Assembly (NCBI GenBank): GCA_951804985.1
Contig: OX638131.1
Span: 58,868,351-58,932,350 of the forward strand
Reading direction: 5' to 3'
Source of the DNA: Dryomyza anilis
Taxonomy: Eukaryota > Arthropoda > Insecta > Diptera > Dryomyzidae
Length of the DNA: 64,000 nucleotides
A program made the position numbers and the translations under genes. Positions 21,673 through 34,005 of this stretch are shown piece by piece. Positions within the stretch are counted from its first letter, which is position 1, and every line of letters begins with the position of its first letter. The notes below the pieces were generated by a model. That model saw only the letters and a list, made by a program, of their open reading frames with translations. It was not told the DNA's origin and made no database searches.

Positions 21673-22529
21673 TGAAATAATATTGCATGTGCAGCAACAT
21701 TTCACAATCACCAAATAAATACGGTGTCCATTTATTAATTGCAGCGTAGTTTTTACGAACAAATGTACATTAAGAGTACACATTTACAGACGGCATACAT
21801 CTGCTATGTCTTCTGGAATCAGAAATCAAGAAAAAATAAAACTTGGATCTCGAAAATCAAAACATAAGATCTGTCAGTCATTGCTCGACGATGATATCAA
21901 GTTTTCCAATATATTAGTACAATTAAAAATTAAATTCAAAGTAAATGAATTAGCTATTAAATTTATTTCCAACCAAATTTCTTTAGTTTTAGAAAAAAAA
22001 AATCTTAACTTATAGGTAAAACCCAAAATGTCTGTAAAACATCAGATAATAATCACGAAGAGATTTCAAATTTAATTAAATGTTGCAGTTTACTTTCAGA
22101 ACTATAAACAGTTATTTCAAACTGTAAAGTTAGTAAACATTTATTGAACCACTCAGTATACATAAAACCTCAGCAAATATATTTAGGAACTGGGACTTAT
22201 CTCAATGATTGCTTTTTAGTAGTTTAGTATGTTTAAAAAATACTAAACTACTAATTTATATTTTGTTTCAAGAAAAGGAATATATTCACTTATTATATTT
22301 TAGTATTATGTTAATACAAATTTATATCAGGACAGGGAATATTTGTTTAGAATTGCCCAGATTATTTTTTTTTTTTTTGTAATTATTATATTTTTTTTTA
22401 ATTTGTTGAACAATAACAAAACAGAATTTTTTTTACTGTTAGTAGGAAAGAATGATCTATGAAGAATAAATTTGAAGTTAGAAAAAAACATTTCATTATA
22501 CACCAAACAAGAAACATCTTAATATCGGA
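21673..22529. other. No gene seen
   Basis: AT-rich. A 69-codon frame at 21806-22015 is Lys/Asn/Ile-rich, shows no family motif, and is probably fortuitous. Confidence 0.4.
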
Positions 22530-22640
22530 TTAAATGAACATCGATATTTTATTTATTTCAGCACCGAAGTCAAACATCGATGTTGTAATCAAAAACATCG
22601 ATGTTTCCAAAACATCGATTTTGACTTTTCATCTCTATTA
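22530..22640. repeat. Cluster of ACATCGATG motifs at a likely hAT-type end
   Basis: Six ACATCGAT/ATCGATGT words lie in about 100 bp and end in GACTTTTCATCTCTA. Its complement TAGAGATGAAAAGTC is like hAT inverted termini, and clustered subterminal motifs are where such transposases bind. The partner end was not found. Confidence 0.5.
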
Positions 22641-23840
22641 CACTCGATGTAAACTCGAGAGAAAAAGTAATAAAATTAAATAAAAATGTAATAAATTTTC
22701 TTAAATATACTTTTCGACACGTTTTACATAAGTAGTATTTTTTATTAAATAAAATACTTTTTTATTTAAACTTGAAGTACATACTTTTTATTTAAATTTA
22801 TGACGTAGGTAATAAAATTTTAAGTAAATACTTTGGCCCGTAACTATAGTCAAAGTTAACCAGGAGCTTAAATTAAATTACGACTTTTTTAAAAGTTTTT
22901 TTTATGAAAATAAATGTCAAAAAGCTGTACATTAAAATAAGGTCCAGTTTAAAATTGTTTATAGTTACGCGCATTTTTATTTAATTTTATTACGTGGGTA
23001 ATAACATTTGCAGTAAAGACTTCTAAAATTTTTATATAATAACGACTCGATAAACATGCCGATTGGAATTTTAAAACTATTTTAGGTTAGCAACACTTAT
23101 TTTTTAAAAACTTTGATATTACTGGTTACGAAGGAAGTTCTATAGGTTGGATTATTTATAGAATATATAAATGTTCTAGCATGGTCATATATTACATAAT
23201 TTTGTATTACAAAATTTGTGTTGTAAAAATTGATGAAAAAATTAAAAAAATGAATGTTTTTTTGGAAAACCTTCATCTTTAAAAAAAAAAAATTTCGTAA
23301 ATGATATAAGTGACCCTTGTACTTTCCTATTAAAAGAAAATAATTTCAAAATTATTTGAAAATATTTATAAAATGCCAACTTATTTTAACAGTTAAAATC
23401 AAAAAATTCTCAAACTTTAGTAGAATAAATCTTTGTTAGCTATCCTGACCTATCCAGGCTTATTGGTATCAAAATAAAGTGTAGAATGTCTACTTTATAT
23501 TTTCGCAAAATGCACCATTGTAATTGTTACCACTTTGTTGTCTGAACCCAAAAAACAGCCAAATTTTAGAGCATTTTATTAACCTCAAAAAAGATTGCAT
23601 AGTTTCATGATCATCTTAACGGAGTGAGTTTCTTAGAAATTCTTATAGTAAAATATGCTCCTAAAAATGTCCATTGTTTTTTTGTACAAAAAGTGTTATA
23701 AGAAAATAAAAAAAAGGAATAGAAAAAAGCAAACATGTGTCAACTAATTTGTTTTGTTTTTATTCATTTTTTATAAAATAAATCATAATATTATTAAGTT
23801 GAGGCATGTGAGATCTGATATGACTTTAAAATTATATTAA
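22641..23840. other. AT-rich DNA, no gene seen
   Basis: Long AT-rich stretch; no supported features. Confidence 0.4.
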
Positions 23841-23846
23841 ATAAAA

Positions 23847-25192
23847 ATGAAAAAATTTAGAATTTCCCTAAATTTAAATGAAGAATTGATAAAAAAAAAC
23901 GGTTACGATGTGAATAAATTGAAAGATTTTTTTAAAGAAAATTATGAGAATTTGACTAACGAAGAAAACGAAATTGTTCTTAATGATGTTAAAAAAAGAT
24001 TTTTCAGCGCATTTCGAGAGAAATGGTATACTCGAGCAGAAATATGAAAAGTGGTTAAGATGTAATATAATTTTTTAATGTAGGCAAATATATTAAAGCA
24101 CTTTTTCATGCAAGTGTTTTGATTATTGGATTGTCTGAAGATTCTCAACGTGGAACGTCTAAGCGACCATATAACGGTAGACCTGAAAAAGATTTTTCAA
24201 CTTGTTGCGATCGTGCTAAACGATTTAAGTTGAGTTATTAAAAGAAAAGTTTGCAAATGAACAATTACCTATGGCTTGCGAACAAACTGTTGAAGAATCC
24301 ATCTCCAAACCTTATATACCATGAAATAAATCATTGGCATTAATGATTGATGCGCAGTTGTCGAAATATCAATACGAAACATTAAAACTACTTAAAACTA
24401 TTAAAAGGAAAATGTCAGACATGCCTGTGAATTAGGAATGTCACGATAACATGCAAGAATTAAATTTATGGAATTTGTTCTTTATATCGATTATAATTTA
24501 CCATTTAAAAAAATGGTCGACTAATAATGATGCCCGAACTATTAAAGAAGATAATAAAAAAGAGTTGGTATACTTGTTGAGAAGATTTTTTGCAAATCCT
24601 GAAATTGTTGCTGATATCACAGGTGTCAAACAAGAACTTGTAGAGCATTTTCGCATAATTTTACAGGCAATCACATGTGGGCAAAATATTGATGCAAGCA
24701 AATTTGGAGATTATGCACATAAAACCGCCCAAATTTTTGTCCGGGAATATAATTGGTACTACATGCCTGTTACGGTTCACACAATTTTAATGCATGGTAA
24801 AGAAATAATAGCCGCGTTGGACTGCGAGCTGAAAGGTCCGCGCTACCTCTCGGCAGTAAACGGCAAACATACGAGAGTAAAACATTGTCTATGAAAAGCT
24901 CTAACCCACCGTACGGATTCGACAATAAACTGTAGGTCCCACCACTTTGAGTACAAATATAACACGCACAGCTCAAAAGGATGAGAGAGCTCGGATTAAG
25001 TCCTTACCGGACTGTAGGGCCAAACTATTATTATAAAGAAATTGGCTGCCTATTGGTATTCTTTCAGAAGAGGCTAGAAACAAGAATTATAAAACATATA
25101 GACTTATGTATGCTATAACATGTAATAGAGTATTAACAAATACGGATATTTTTAATAGATCGAATCCGTATATAAGAAGTCTTCGACGTTAA
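23847..25192 (+). pseudogene. Decayed copy of an uncharacterised repeated gene family, split by a SINE
   Basis: Pieces in several frames keep one protein order: an N-terminal piece (23847-24047), GRPEKDFSTCCDRAKRFK (about 24178-24231), SLALMIDAQLSKYQYETLK (about 24332-24390), then 24451-24806 ending in a HTILMHGKEI motif. After SINE copy 2 comes LPIGILSEEARNKNYK (about 25046-25095), and the reading ends near 25192. I recall this motif order (SKHQY, LPIG.L.EEA..RNK) from large unannotated families in aphids, Hydra and other animals, possibly transposon-derived. Stops at 24237, 24323 and 24432, together with the SINE, show it is dead. Function unknown. Confidence 0.65.
24807..25033 (+). mobile_element. 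tRNA-derived SINE, copy 2 (promoter deleted)
   Basis: The A box is missing, and the B-box region through the start of the body has been deleted: the head jumps from GAAAGGTCC to GCGCTACCTCTC. The body and ATTATTAT tail are conserved. The target-site duplication TAAAGAAAT at 24798-24806 and 25034-25042 is perfect. Confidence 0.88.
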
Positions 25193-25265
25193 CCTAATAA
25201 AAAATGTCTTGAACTAGATAATGCTGTAAAATAATTATGAGTAGAATAAAAAATAAAAATACATA

Positions 25266-26898
25266 CACCGAAAAAATTACTGTAGTAAATTATACTACAT
25301 TTATGTTTTCGTTTTGAAAAAATGCAGTTCTACTACATTTTGATCGTTTTTTAATACATTTGAATTAATTTGTCAGGATTTTACTACACAATGTTTAAGA
25401 AATTCGTTTTCTACATATTGCAGAATATGTAGTATGTATTTGTTTTCTGTAGTTTTTATTTTTGAAATACGTGTACTACATAATACATAAATTGTATTAT
25501 GCAATTATTTTGTGTGTTATAGTGTAAAAATTAAAATATAAATTATTTACATATTATTATAAATTCTTCTATAAAATATATTCTATAAATTTACTATAAA
25601 TTCCCCTGTATACAAAAATATGTATCACTTAAAGTTAATTGTTTTTATAAAATTTTGATTTAAATTGAATTTATTATATAACATCTTAAAATTAACAGCC
25701 CTATTAAAATGTCTCTAAATATGAAAACATAATTTACTTTCAAAAACAGCTAAGTTTTGTTTATATTTTTAAAACCAAATGTTTTGCGTTTCCAATAATA
25801 AAAAAATAATGTCTAATTTAAAATAATATTCGAATGTATATGGAAGAAAAAAGCCACCAATTTGTTAAAGCTGTACAACGAAAAAATTACTGTAGCAAAT
25901 TATATACATTTTATGTCTTTGTTTTGAAAAAAATGATTTCTTCTACATTTTGTTGGTTTTTAAATACATTGGCCTTTATTTGTCTGTATTGATGTTTTTT
26001 TTTGCTTTCATTTGAATTCGTGTGGGATCACTGACGAACGAATTACGAAAGGTCGTCCCTCTTGCAGGTATAAACGAATTCTTTGGTTTCATATTGCTGA
26101 AACTGGTTTTGTTGTTGTTTTTTTGCACACGACGGATGACTGCATTGTTGTTTTAAATGTTCGCTCTCTCATTTTTCGATCGCCGCCTGTATTCTGTTCA
26201 GGCAGTTATAGTTGATATGACATCTTTATGGTTTTACCATGGTATGGTTTTACCATTGCATATTATTCTTATGTGTTTTAACCGAAAAGAAACACTTAAG
26301 TGCTTGCCATTCCTTTGAGTCGCTTCCATTTTATGATCTGGATTTTTTTTGTTTTATTTATATTTTTTTTATTTATATATTTATTTATATATTTATTTAT
26401 ATATATATTTATTTATATATTTATTTATATATTTATTTATTTATGTGTACATTTTTTTGTGGTTGTGGGTAACAATCTTTAGTTGTATTTACAACTAAAT
26501 AGTTTTGAGATTTATAATTCTTGTATCTTATTTTTGGTATTAAACAATTATATTAATATTCATTTATATAATTTTCCGAATTAATTAAAATAATTATGTT
26601 ATTTAATAAATTATTACAACAAAGTAAAATAACTACATATTATTTTAAAATTAAAGGCATATGTAGTATTTTCTCTAAATATTTCTGAACGTATAAATAA
26701 AGACAAAAATGTAGGTTTTTTAATACATATGTATTCAAATTTTATATAGAAAAGCTGTTGAATTATGTAGTAATTTTCCATATAAAAACAACTACATCAG
26801 TTTAGTAAAAATAAATACACCTGCTTTTGGAATCAAATTCATATGTATTTATTTTAGACTTTTTTAGTTATTTTTAATACAGTATTTTTTTTCGGTGA
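25266..26898. mobile_element. CACCGAAAAAA-ended inverted-repeat element(s)
   Basis: The left end is CACCGAAAAAATTACTGTAG and the right end is an inverted, imperfect copy closing with TTTTTTTTCGGTG at 26898. A second left-type end (ACGAAAAAATTACTGTAGCA) lies at 25878, so two copies are nested or side by side. Internal ATACATATG words recur. A related copy starts at 34846. Non-coding. Confidence 0.65.
26345..26443 (+). repeat. (TATTTATATATT)n microsatellite
   Basis: About 100 bp of alternating TTTATATA and TTTATTTA words. Translated, it gives an artefactual Tyr/Ile/Phe-rich frame. Confidence 0.85.
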
Positions 26899-26908
26899 AT
26901 TATTATAC

Positions 26909-27451
26909 CCTACACTAAGAGTGAAAGGGTATATTCAGTTTGGTACGCCGTTTGTAACACCCAGAAGGAGGCATCTCCGGTATGGAAAAGTATATATATT
27001 CTTGATCAGCATGACCTCCTGAGTCGATGTAGCGATGTCAGTCTGTCCGTCTATCTGTCTGTTGAAATCACGTTTACAGAAAAAGTAAAAAAGCTAGATC
27101 AACGAAACTTTAGATTTATATTACTTATATATCTAAGATGTCTGAACAAGAAAATTTGCATGATCGGTCTATTGTGACCTGAGAACCGACCACTTATGTT
27201 CAAATACCTTTTATAAAATTTACATCTACAGATCAATTTTACTGTAAACGTGCTAAAGTAAACTTTTTTGGTCCCATATATATTGACATCATTCTCAAAT
27301 ACATTAAAATAATGTTTCCCTCGAACCGACTTGTGTTTGCAAAAAAAAAAAAAAAAAAAACGAAATTCGGAAACGAAATTTGTAGTTATTTTCAGGATTC
27401 GTATAATCTGGTAACCTAAGCCGACTATAATACCCTACACATATGTGTAGG
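26909..27451 (+). mobile_element. Repeat family Y, copy 2 (complete)
   Basis: Begins CCCTACACTAAGAG next to TA and ends GTGTAGGG next to TA. It contains GTCTGTCCGTCTATCTGTCT and an A20 run at about 27342. Its right end forms a long perfect hairpin with the flanking DNA (27416-27470). Confidence 0.75.
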
Positions 27452-27470
27452 GTATTTATAGTCGGCTTAG
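27416..27470. repeat. 55-bp near-perfect palindrome at the Y right end
   Basis: CTAAGCCGACTATA on the left pairs with TATAGTCGGCTTAG on the right. The core between TACCCTACAC and GTGTAGGGTA is a perfect palindrome, with only one unpaired base overall. Confidence 0.9.
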
Positions 27471-27599
27471 ACAGACTATAATTTTGATAATCCTAACTAT
27501 CATAATAACACCTACTTTAAAATATATAATTGATACTTCGTAGGTTGATCGTAAAAATATATTTATTTTAATGTTTTGATTGAAATTATGATTATTATC

Positions 27600-29790
27600 T
27601 TTATGATGATATATAATGTCTGTCTGTCCGCTTGTACACATAAAACACGTTAAGAAGAAAACTAAAAGAGGTCTTAAAACTTTGGATTTTTAGTCAATAC
27701 ATATATAAGTATACAATATGTTAAAATGGTTTCACTCTTTCCCTCACTATGCATTAATTTCACATAATGTCCGTCCGTCCGAAGGATACGAAAAACACGT
27801 TAAGAAGAAGAGCTACTACTTAAAATTTTAGATTTTTAGTAAATACATATGTTAAAATGGTTTCATTCTTTTAATGGGTACGCTCATACATACATATGTT
27901 AAAATGGTTTCATTCTTTTAATGGGTACGCTCATACATTATATGAAATTGATGTTAACAGAGTTCGGAAAGTCACATAAATGAATACACATAATGACTCA
28001 CTCATGCATAATCCATAAGTGAGAAAACACACATTTAATTTTACAACACGCGACATGAGTGAGTAAGAGAAAAAAATCCTACTTACTCTCTACTCATAAA
28101 TGGATAATCATCGGAGAGTAAAAACTTTACTACTCATGAGTGCTGTCTTCAATTCATTTATTTTTCTCCTCACGAGGGAGTAGCGTTTTATGTTTAAATT
28201 AACACTTTTTATGTTTATATTTACACCAAAACAGAGTAATTTTAAACATTTGAATGTTTAATTTTACACATATATTGTTGATTATTAAAGTTTAAATTTA
28301 AACATTAGTGATTCAATTTTAAATGCGTGTTTAAAAATGCAACTATAAAGCGAGGAAACAAGTTGCCTCGCTTTATGATCGTAAAATTACACAAATTTTC
28401 TTTTGTGTGTATGTATGCAACAAGTAAGCGGTGTTGCCAGACGAGTTGCATTGAAACTTAAAATATTTTATTTTATAAATAATGTCCGATTTACATTGGC
28501 TGCATTCAGCGATATCAACAGTTGCGAAATTGTCGTTTATAATTATTTGAGTTAAAATGTGATTGAATGTTATCGATAACAAAGCATGGTCAGTAGAGTG
28601 GTTCAAAAAAAACGACTTTTTCGAAATTTCCACGAAGACCCCCTCAAAAAGTTTGACCACGTTGCGATATATACAGGGTGTCACGAAAATTTCAATGTGC
28701 CTTTATTGTATACGTATATGTATATTATATATGCATAATGACGTCGCTGTTTAAAAAATCATGTAATATACGTATAAATTTAGCAAACATTAATCATGAT
28801 ATCCAGCAAAAAATAATAAAAATGATTTGGTATTTGTTATATATGATTATAGCAGGGAAAAAATGTTTGGATTTTTAATTCGCTTTTATTTGTTATAATA
28901 TTTAGTAATTAAAAACGCGAGATATTTGCAAACAATTTTTTTCCACATTTTTTGACCACCTTATTGAAAGCTCGGTAAAAATGTTATTGGTTGATATCTC
29001 ATAAAATGATGCTTAGACAATTTTAAAACCCACATTTTACAATGTTGCACATCATTTCCCATAATATGCTTGAACATTTGTTGGCATATTTGGAATTTTT
29101 ATTCAAGGTTTATGAAATCGATAGAGCTGAAACGCAAATCTCTCTTGTGAGTAGCAAAATCTCTACTCACAAAACGCGACTCTCTTATGAGTTGTGAGTT
29201 TTCCGTATATTTTCTGGCTACTCACTCATAAGGTGAGTAGCAACGAGAAAAAAATATATTTTGCAAAACTCATGAGTTTGAGTGAGCGTGAGTGAAGATT
29301 TCCAACTCTGGTATTTAATATAATGTGCTTCCGTCCGCCCGCTTGTACACGTAAAACACGTTAAGAAGAAAACTAAAAGAGCCACATACTTTAAACTTTG
29401 GATTTTTATTTAATACATATGTAAGAATAAAATATGTTAAAATGGTTTCATTCTTTTAACGGATACGCCGACTATACATCAATTTCATATAATGTGCGTC
29501 CGTCCGATTAAAAATGGAAAACACGTTAAAAAGAAAACTAGAAGAGCTATATACTTAAAGCTTTGGATTTTTAATGCATATCTATGAAGTATAAAATGTG
29601 TTAAAATGAGTATGCACAAAATACATCAATTTTACATAATTTGCGCACGTCCGCTTGAAAATGGAAAACACGTTAAGAAGAAAACTGAAGAGCTATATAC
29701 TTAAAACTTTGTATTTTTAGTGCATACTTAAATAAGTATAAAGTATGTTAAAATGGTTTCATTTCATTAACGAGTACGCCCACTATACAT
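27600..29790 (+). repeat. Minisatellite of about 150-165-bp units, interrupted
   Basis: The unit carries a GTCCGTCCG start, AAAACACGTTAAGAAGAAAA, TTTGGATTTTTA, ATGTTAAAATGGTTTCATTC and ATACATCAATTTCA. The CACGTTAA(G/A)AAG marker falls at about 27645, 27796, 29357, 29522 and 29669. A further 46-bp local duplication lies at about 27845-27937. The array is cut by element H at 27959-29311. Confidence 0.8.
27959..29311 (+). mobile_element. hAT-like repeat H, copy 2 (both ends present)
   Basis: Starts CAGAGTTCGGAAAGTCAC and ends with the inverted GATTTCCAACTCTG. The subterminal regions are rich in GAGTGAG/CTCACTC. It sits inside the minisatellite. The flanks GATGTTAA and GTATTTAA could be a worn 8-bp target duplication. 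No transposase. Confidence 0.7.
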
Positions 29791-31007
29791 CAATGTCAGA
29801 ATTACACCATTTTACGGCGGTTATAACATTTTTTTTTGAAAAAATGTAAATTCGCAAAATATATTAAATATGATCCGTAATAAGACAAAAAATAATACAA
29901 AAAAACGTCATTCAGTTATCTCTATTTGTTCCAAAGTTATTGACTTTTTTCGGAAAACATACACTTTTTGACCATTGTGCGGCGGGCGTACAAAAAAATC
30001 TATTTTGGTTGAAATATATTAAAAATATTTAAATACTATATTTGACATAACATTATCATCTTGTTGTATATTGGCAAGTTGTTTATTGTTTAAATACACT
30101 ATAAAACATTGTAGTACGACTTGTAATGCGACGTAGATTTTGTTCGCCCATAAACTTATCGAACTGTTAGCCCAACATAGTATACAACATATTTTTTTTT
30201 TGTTTAAAACATGAATTAAATAAATGAATATTGATTGAAAAATTACTTTAAACAAATATATATAATACGAATAAAAATACGAATTTGTACCTAAATAAAA
30301 TCGATAGTTCAATTTAAAAGAAAAATCCAAATATTCAAAAAGTTTTCATGTTTGATGGTTGTATGGCTTGAAATCAAAAATATTTGGTTTTATCCCATGC
30401 GGAGATGAGATTTGATCGTACGACATCGACATAAAAGATACAATATTTCATACAACATTTTATATAGTACAATGTTTTATCGTCTATGGGAACATTTATA
30501 CGCAATTTTAAATCACACCGTTCAAACGTCAGAAAAAATATTTTTTTGGAAAAAGTGTTGGTGCATTATTGATTCACCAAAATCGGTTTTATAATTTTCG
30601 GATAATGTTTGTATAAGACGTAAACCATTAGAAAGAGCAATGAATACATTTGAGACCAAAATTTTTAATATTGAACTTATGGTTCCGTGTAATTTAACTA
30701 AATGCAAAATATTGAATATCGACGAAAATTTTTAATTTATTAAGAGGAACAACTGTCAGAAAAAACTATTTTTATAAAAAAAAAAACTTGCCAAATATTT
30801 TTTTTTTTATAAAACATGTCTGTAAAATTTCAAAAAGATCGGCAGTTTAAAAGGGGACTAAGGGTGTGGGCGAATACGACTAAATTTCTGACTAAACTAA
30901 ATTGAATGATTTTTCATTCTCCATTCGGTAACCAATAATTCTTAAAGTACATAATTAATCGATTATAATATGTCTGTTTGCTGCCATCTAATTTAAAATT
31001 TTGTCTG
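29791..31007. other. AT-rich DNA, no gene seen
   Basis: No supported feature; short frames here lack motifs. Confidence 0.4.
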
Positions 31008-31115
31008 CTTGAAATTTTTCTAAATTGAAGTGCAGCGTTACTGCATTACAAATTTAGTTTAGCTTGAAATTTTTTTAAATTGAAATTCGAACACTGCATT
31101 ACAAAATTTAGTTTA
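31008..31115 (+). repeat. 54-bp tandem duplication
   Basis: GCTTGAAATTTTTCTAAATT...ACTGCATTACAAATTTAGTTTA is repeated once with few changes. Confidence 0.75.
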
Positions 31116-31157
31116 CACAATTTTAATTCGATTTATGGCAAAAATCTTGTAACTATC

Positions 31158-31464
31158 TGCAGCGTCGTTAACTCAAGGTTAGTGCGTTGGACTGCGAGTC
31201 GAAATGTCCCAGGTTCAAACCTGGACTGGTGCTAACAACATCTTTTCATAGAAACATTTTTCTATACCGCTCTACCTCTCGACAATAAATGGCAAATCTA
31301 AGAGAGTAAAAACATTGCCTATGAAAATCTCTCACCCGCCGTTCGGATTCGACTTTAAACTGTAGGTTCCACTACTCTGAGTACAAATATAACACGCACA
31401 ACTCAAAATGGAGATAGATCTCAGCCTTAGTTCTTATAGGACAGTAGCGCCAAACTATTATTAT
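31158..31464 (+). mobile_element. tRNA-derived SINE, copy 3
   Basis: Full-length head (A-box region altered to TTAACTCAAGG, B box GGTTCAAACC) and full body with ATTATTAT tail. No clear target duplication. The internal promoter is probably weakened by the A-box changes. Confidence 0.88.
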
Positions 31465-31794
31465 ATTACATCAACATATATACCTAAATTGTCCCACAAG
31501 GAAACCAAACCAGACAAATAATATTGTTTAACACCTAAATACTTAATCAGATTTTGAGTATTTTAATGATACTTTTTATATATTATATATTTTATATATT
31601 CAATCAAATCAGCACAAAATATGTCAAATATATAAAATTGTTGTTCCAATTAATCTCATAAATAAATATACAAGCTTTTAATAATAAATCAATTTTGAAC
31701 AAAAACCATAGAAGAATAAAACGTAATTTTAATCATAAATTTTCAATATATGTAAATAATTAAAATACAATGCGACCAAAAAGACGATTACCTA

Positions 31795-32020
31795 ATTTAT
31801 AGGTGACCAGTACTATTTTTATCCATACTAGACTGACAATGACTTTGTATAAATTTTTTTATAGAATTTGATTGAAAAGGTCAACCCCTAAAAATAATCT
31901 ATTGGATGAGAAAGAAAATTGATGTGGAGAATTTTCAGCGAAATCCGAATATAGGAAATGGACCCAGCTACCGGGACCCAGCAGAATTGAAATGACGTCA
32001 TCTGTAAGATAATTGAATTA
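31795..32020 (-). repeat. Interspersed repeat V, copy 1
   Basis: Inverted relative to 33775-34005. Shared blocks are CATTGTCAGTCTA, TATTCGGATTTCGCTGAAAA, CCACATC.ATTTTCT and GATG.CATTTCAATTC. Non-coding. Confidence 0.7.
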
Positions 32021-32204
32021 CTGTTTCAAAAAATAAGCAACATTGAATAAAAAATACAGAACCAATAATTAATTTCATAGGCATTTTTTTGAATTTTTAT
32101 TTTGATCAGCATTTAAAAATTCAACAATAAAACCACAATAACTATAGAAAAGTTTATATATTTTTGATCAGAGACACACTATGATTTTAATTAGTGTTTC
32201 AATT

Positions 32205-32762
32205 TTGTGCAATTGCAACTTTACTGTCGAAAAAAAAATGTTTGTTTTTCAATACAAAAACTAAATAAAAATTTAAACAATTATTTTTTAAAATATGATT
32301 CCATAAAAATACCATCTTCAAATTTGTCAGGTACATTTGTATTGAATCAGCTAAAATATATGATTTTTTTTCAGAATTTTAAAAAGGGTCCTTTTTAAGG
32401 ACATTAATTTTGAAGTGCAAGGATAATGACCACGGACCACAAGTTCAAGTTTAGAAGTTACAACTAAATTGTTCTAAAAGCTCGTTCTATTAGCATTAAA
32501 ACGAGCCATCAACTGAGTTTCTAGCATTTATAGTTTAAGAGATGTTTAAATATATACAACCATACAAAAGTGATTTTTGGCCCATTTTTTGTAACTTTGA
32601 AGAACTGTATCTCTGTAATAGTGGTCGTAAAAATTTAAAAAAAATTGGTCAATGCATATCTCAATAAGCTTTATTTTATCAGCTGCCCAAATTTTATTGA
32701 AACCGAAAAGGTAAAATATCAAAATTTATTTTTTTTGGTCGATTTGGTGTGGAATGGCCCAT
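32205..32762 (+). mobile_element. Half copy of the palindromic element
   Basis: Matches the right arm of 14250-15488 (AAAATATATGATTTTTTTCA, CCTTTTTAAGGACAT, TTTTGGCCCATTTTTTGTAA) and ends with the same GATTTGGTGTGGAATGGCCC terminus. The left arm is absent. It lacks the 47-bp duplication found in the other copy. Confidence 0.8.
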
Positions 32763-32888
32763 ATACTTTTCTATAACTAGTATGTCTCTTATGTCGATTT
32801 TTTAAATACTGAACAAAATAAAAAATGCTAAGAGTGGCTGTCATAATAATCACTGCTTCCGTATTATTTATCCGATTTTACCCTGTAA

Positions 32889-33190
32889 CGTCGATAGCTC
32901 GTCTGGTTCATTCGCTGGACTACGAGCGCAAAGTAACTGGTGCGTTCGACTACGAGCCGAAAGGTCCCCGGTTCGATCTGCCAACATATTTTTCATAAAA
33001 AACATTTATCTATGCGACGCTACATCTCGTCAGTCAATGGCAATCCTACGAGAGTAAACTTGGCCTATGAAAAGCTCTCACACACCTTTCGGATTCGGCA
33101 TTAAACTGTAGGTCCCACCACTTTAAGTACAAATATAACAACTCAAATGGTGAGAGAGCACGGTCTAAGTTCTACATAGGACTGTATTAT
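32889..33190 (+). mobile_element. tRNA-derived SINE, copy 4 (duplicated head)
   Basis: The tRNA-like head appears partly twice (GGACTACGAGCGCAAAG, then CGACTACGAGCCGAAAGG), followed by B box GGTTCGATCTG and a shortened body. The tail is only ATTATT. No clear target duplication. Confidence 0.85.
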
Positions 33191-33735
33191 TTTTTAACTA
33201 ATTACATTTTATTTTATATCTACTCTTGTTGTTGCTGCTGTTTGTTGTTGATCGATGTTAGGTACAAACGGCGCACGAGTGAAAGAAAACGATATGGTAT
33301 ATATGTACCAAATGACATAGGAATAAATGGCCAAGAACAGTATCTGTAGTCATCGACTATCGACGCGTCGCGCAATGAAAATAATCACTGCCCGTCATGA
33401 CGCATGACGCGTCAGTAAAATAATAAAATCTATTTATAGAATGGTCAAAATGATTGCAGTTGCATACATACATTCACACGCAAATACTCAAATACCTACT
33501 ACCTACCTACTTTGATGTGTCTTTGCTATACTGTTTTTTTTTCAGTTTCGTCTTTACCATAGACTGAATTGCACATGACGTAGAGCTGCGTTGCTTTGCA
33601 TCAAAACTGAATACCTCAATGAACGCAATTCATAACAATAATGAACGCGTTTATTATGTTAGTTTTGCACAAAATGTGCGATTCATATATACGAAGAATA
33701 GTTCATTAATAGAATGATTATTTTCATACATATAC
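33191..33735. other. No gene seen
   Basis: Contains a TTGTTGTTGCTGCTGTTTGT simple stretch (33228-33250) and ACATACATTCACAC / CTACCTAC simple repeats (33465-33510). Confidence 0.4.
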
Positions 33736-34005
33736 CGTGTCTCAATTAACGGAACAAAATTTTTTCTGTGCACTTTTTAAGTTTATTACTTTTAGAGGAT
33801 GTCATTTCAATTCAATTTTGAAATTGTCAATTTGGGTACCAAAACGCGAACTTCGAGGTTCCGGCTGGTCCATTTTCCATATTCGGATTTCGCTGAAAAT
33901 TGTCCACATCGATTTTCTCATCAAATGGAACATTTTTACCTTTTATCTATTTAAAATCATGAAAATCCATTGTCAGTCTAATGCACACATGTATAGTGTA
34001 TTACT
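33736..34005 (+). repeat. Interspersed repeat V, copy 2
   Basis: Inverted partner of 31795-32020. It may begin at CCGTGTCTCAATTAACGGAA (33737), which looks like a transposon end. It reaches to within about 20 bp of the me31B exon 3 splice donor. Confidence 0.65.

Noticed and set aside
26239..26482. Tyr/Ile/Phe-rich frames resembling membrane segments
   Set aside because: Translation of the TATTTATA microsatellite.
27600..29790. CRISPR-like array
   Set aside because: Repeat units are long (150-165 bp), contiguous without unique spacers, in eukaryotic DNA.
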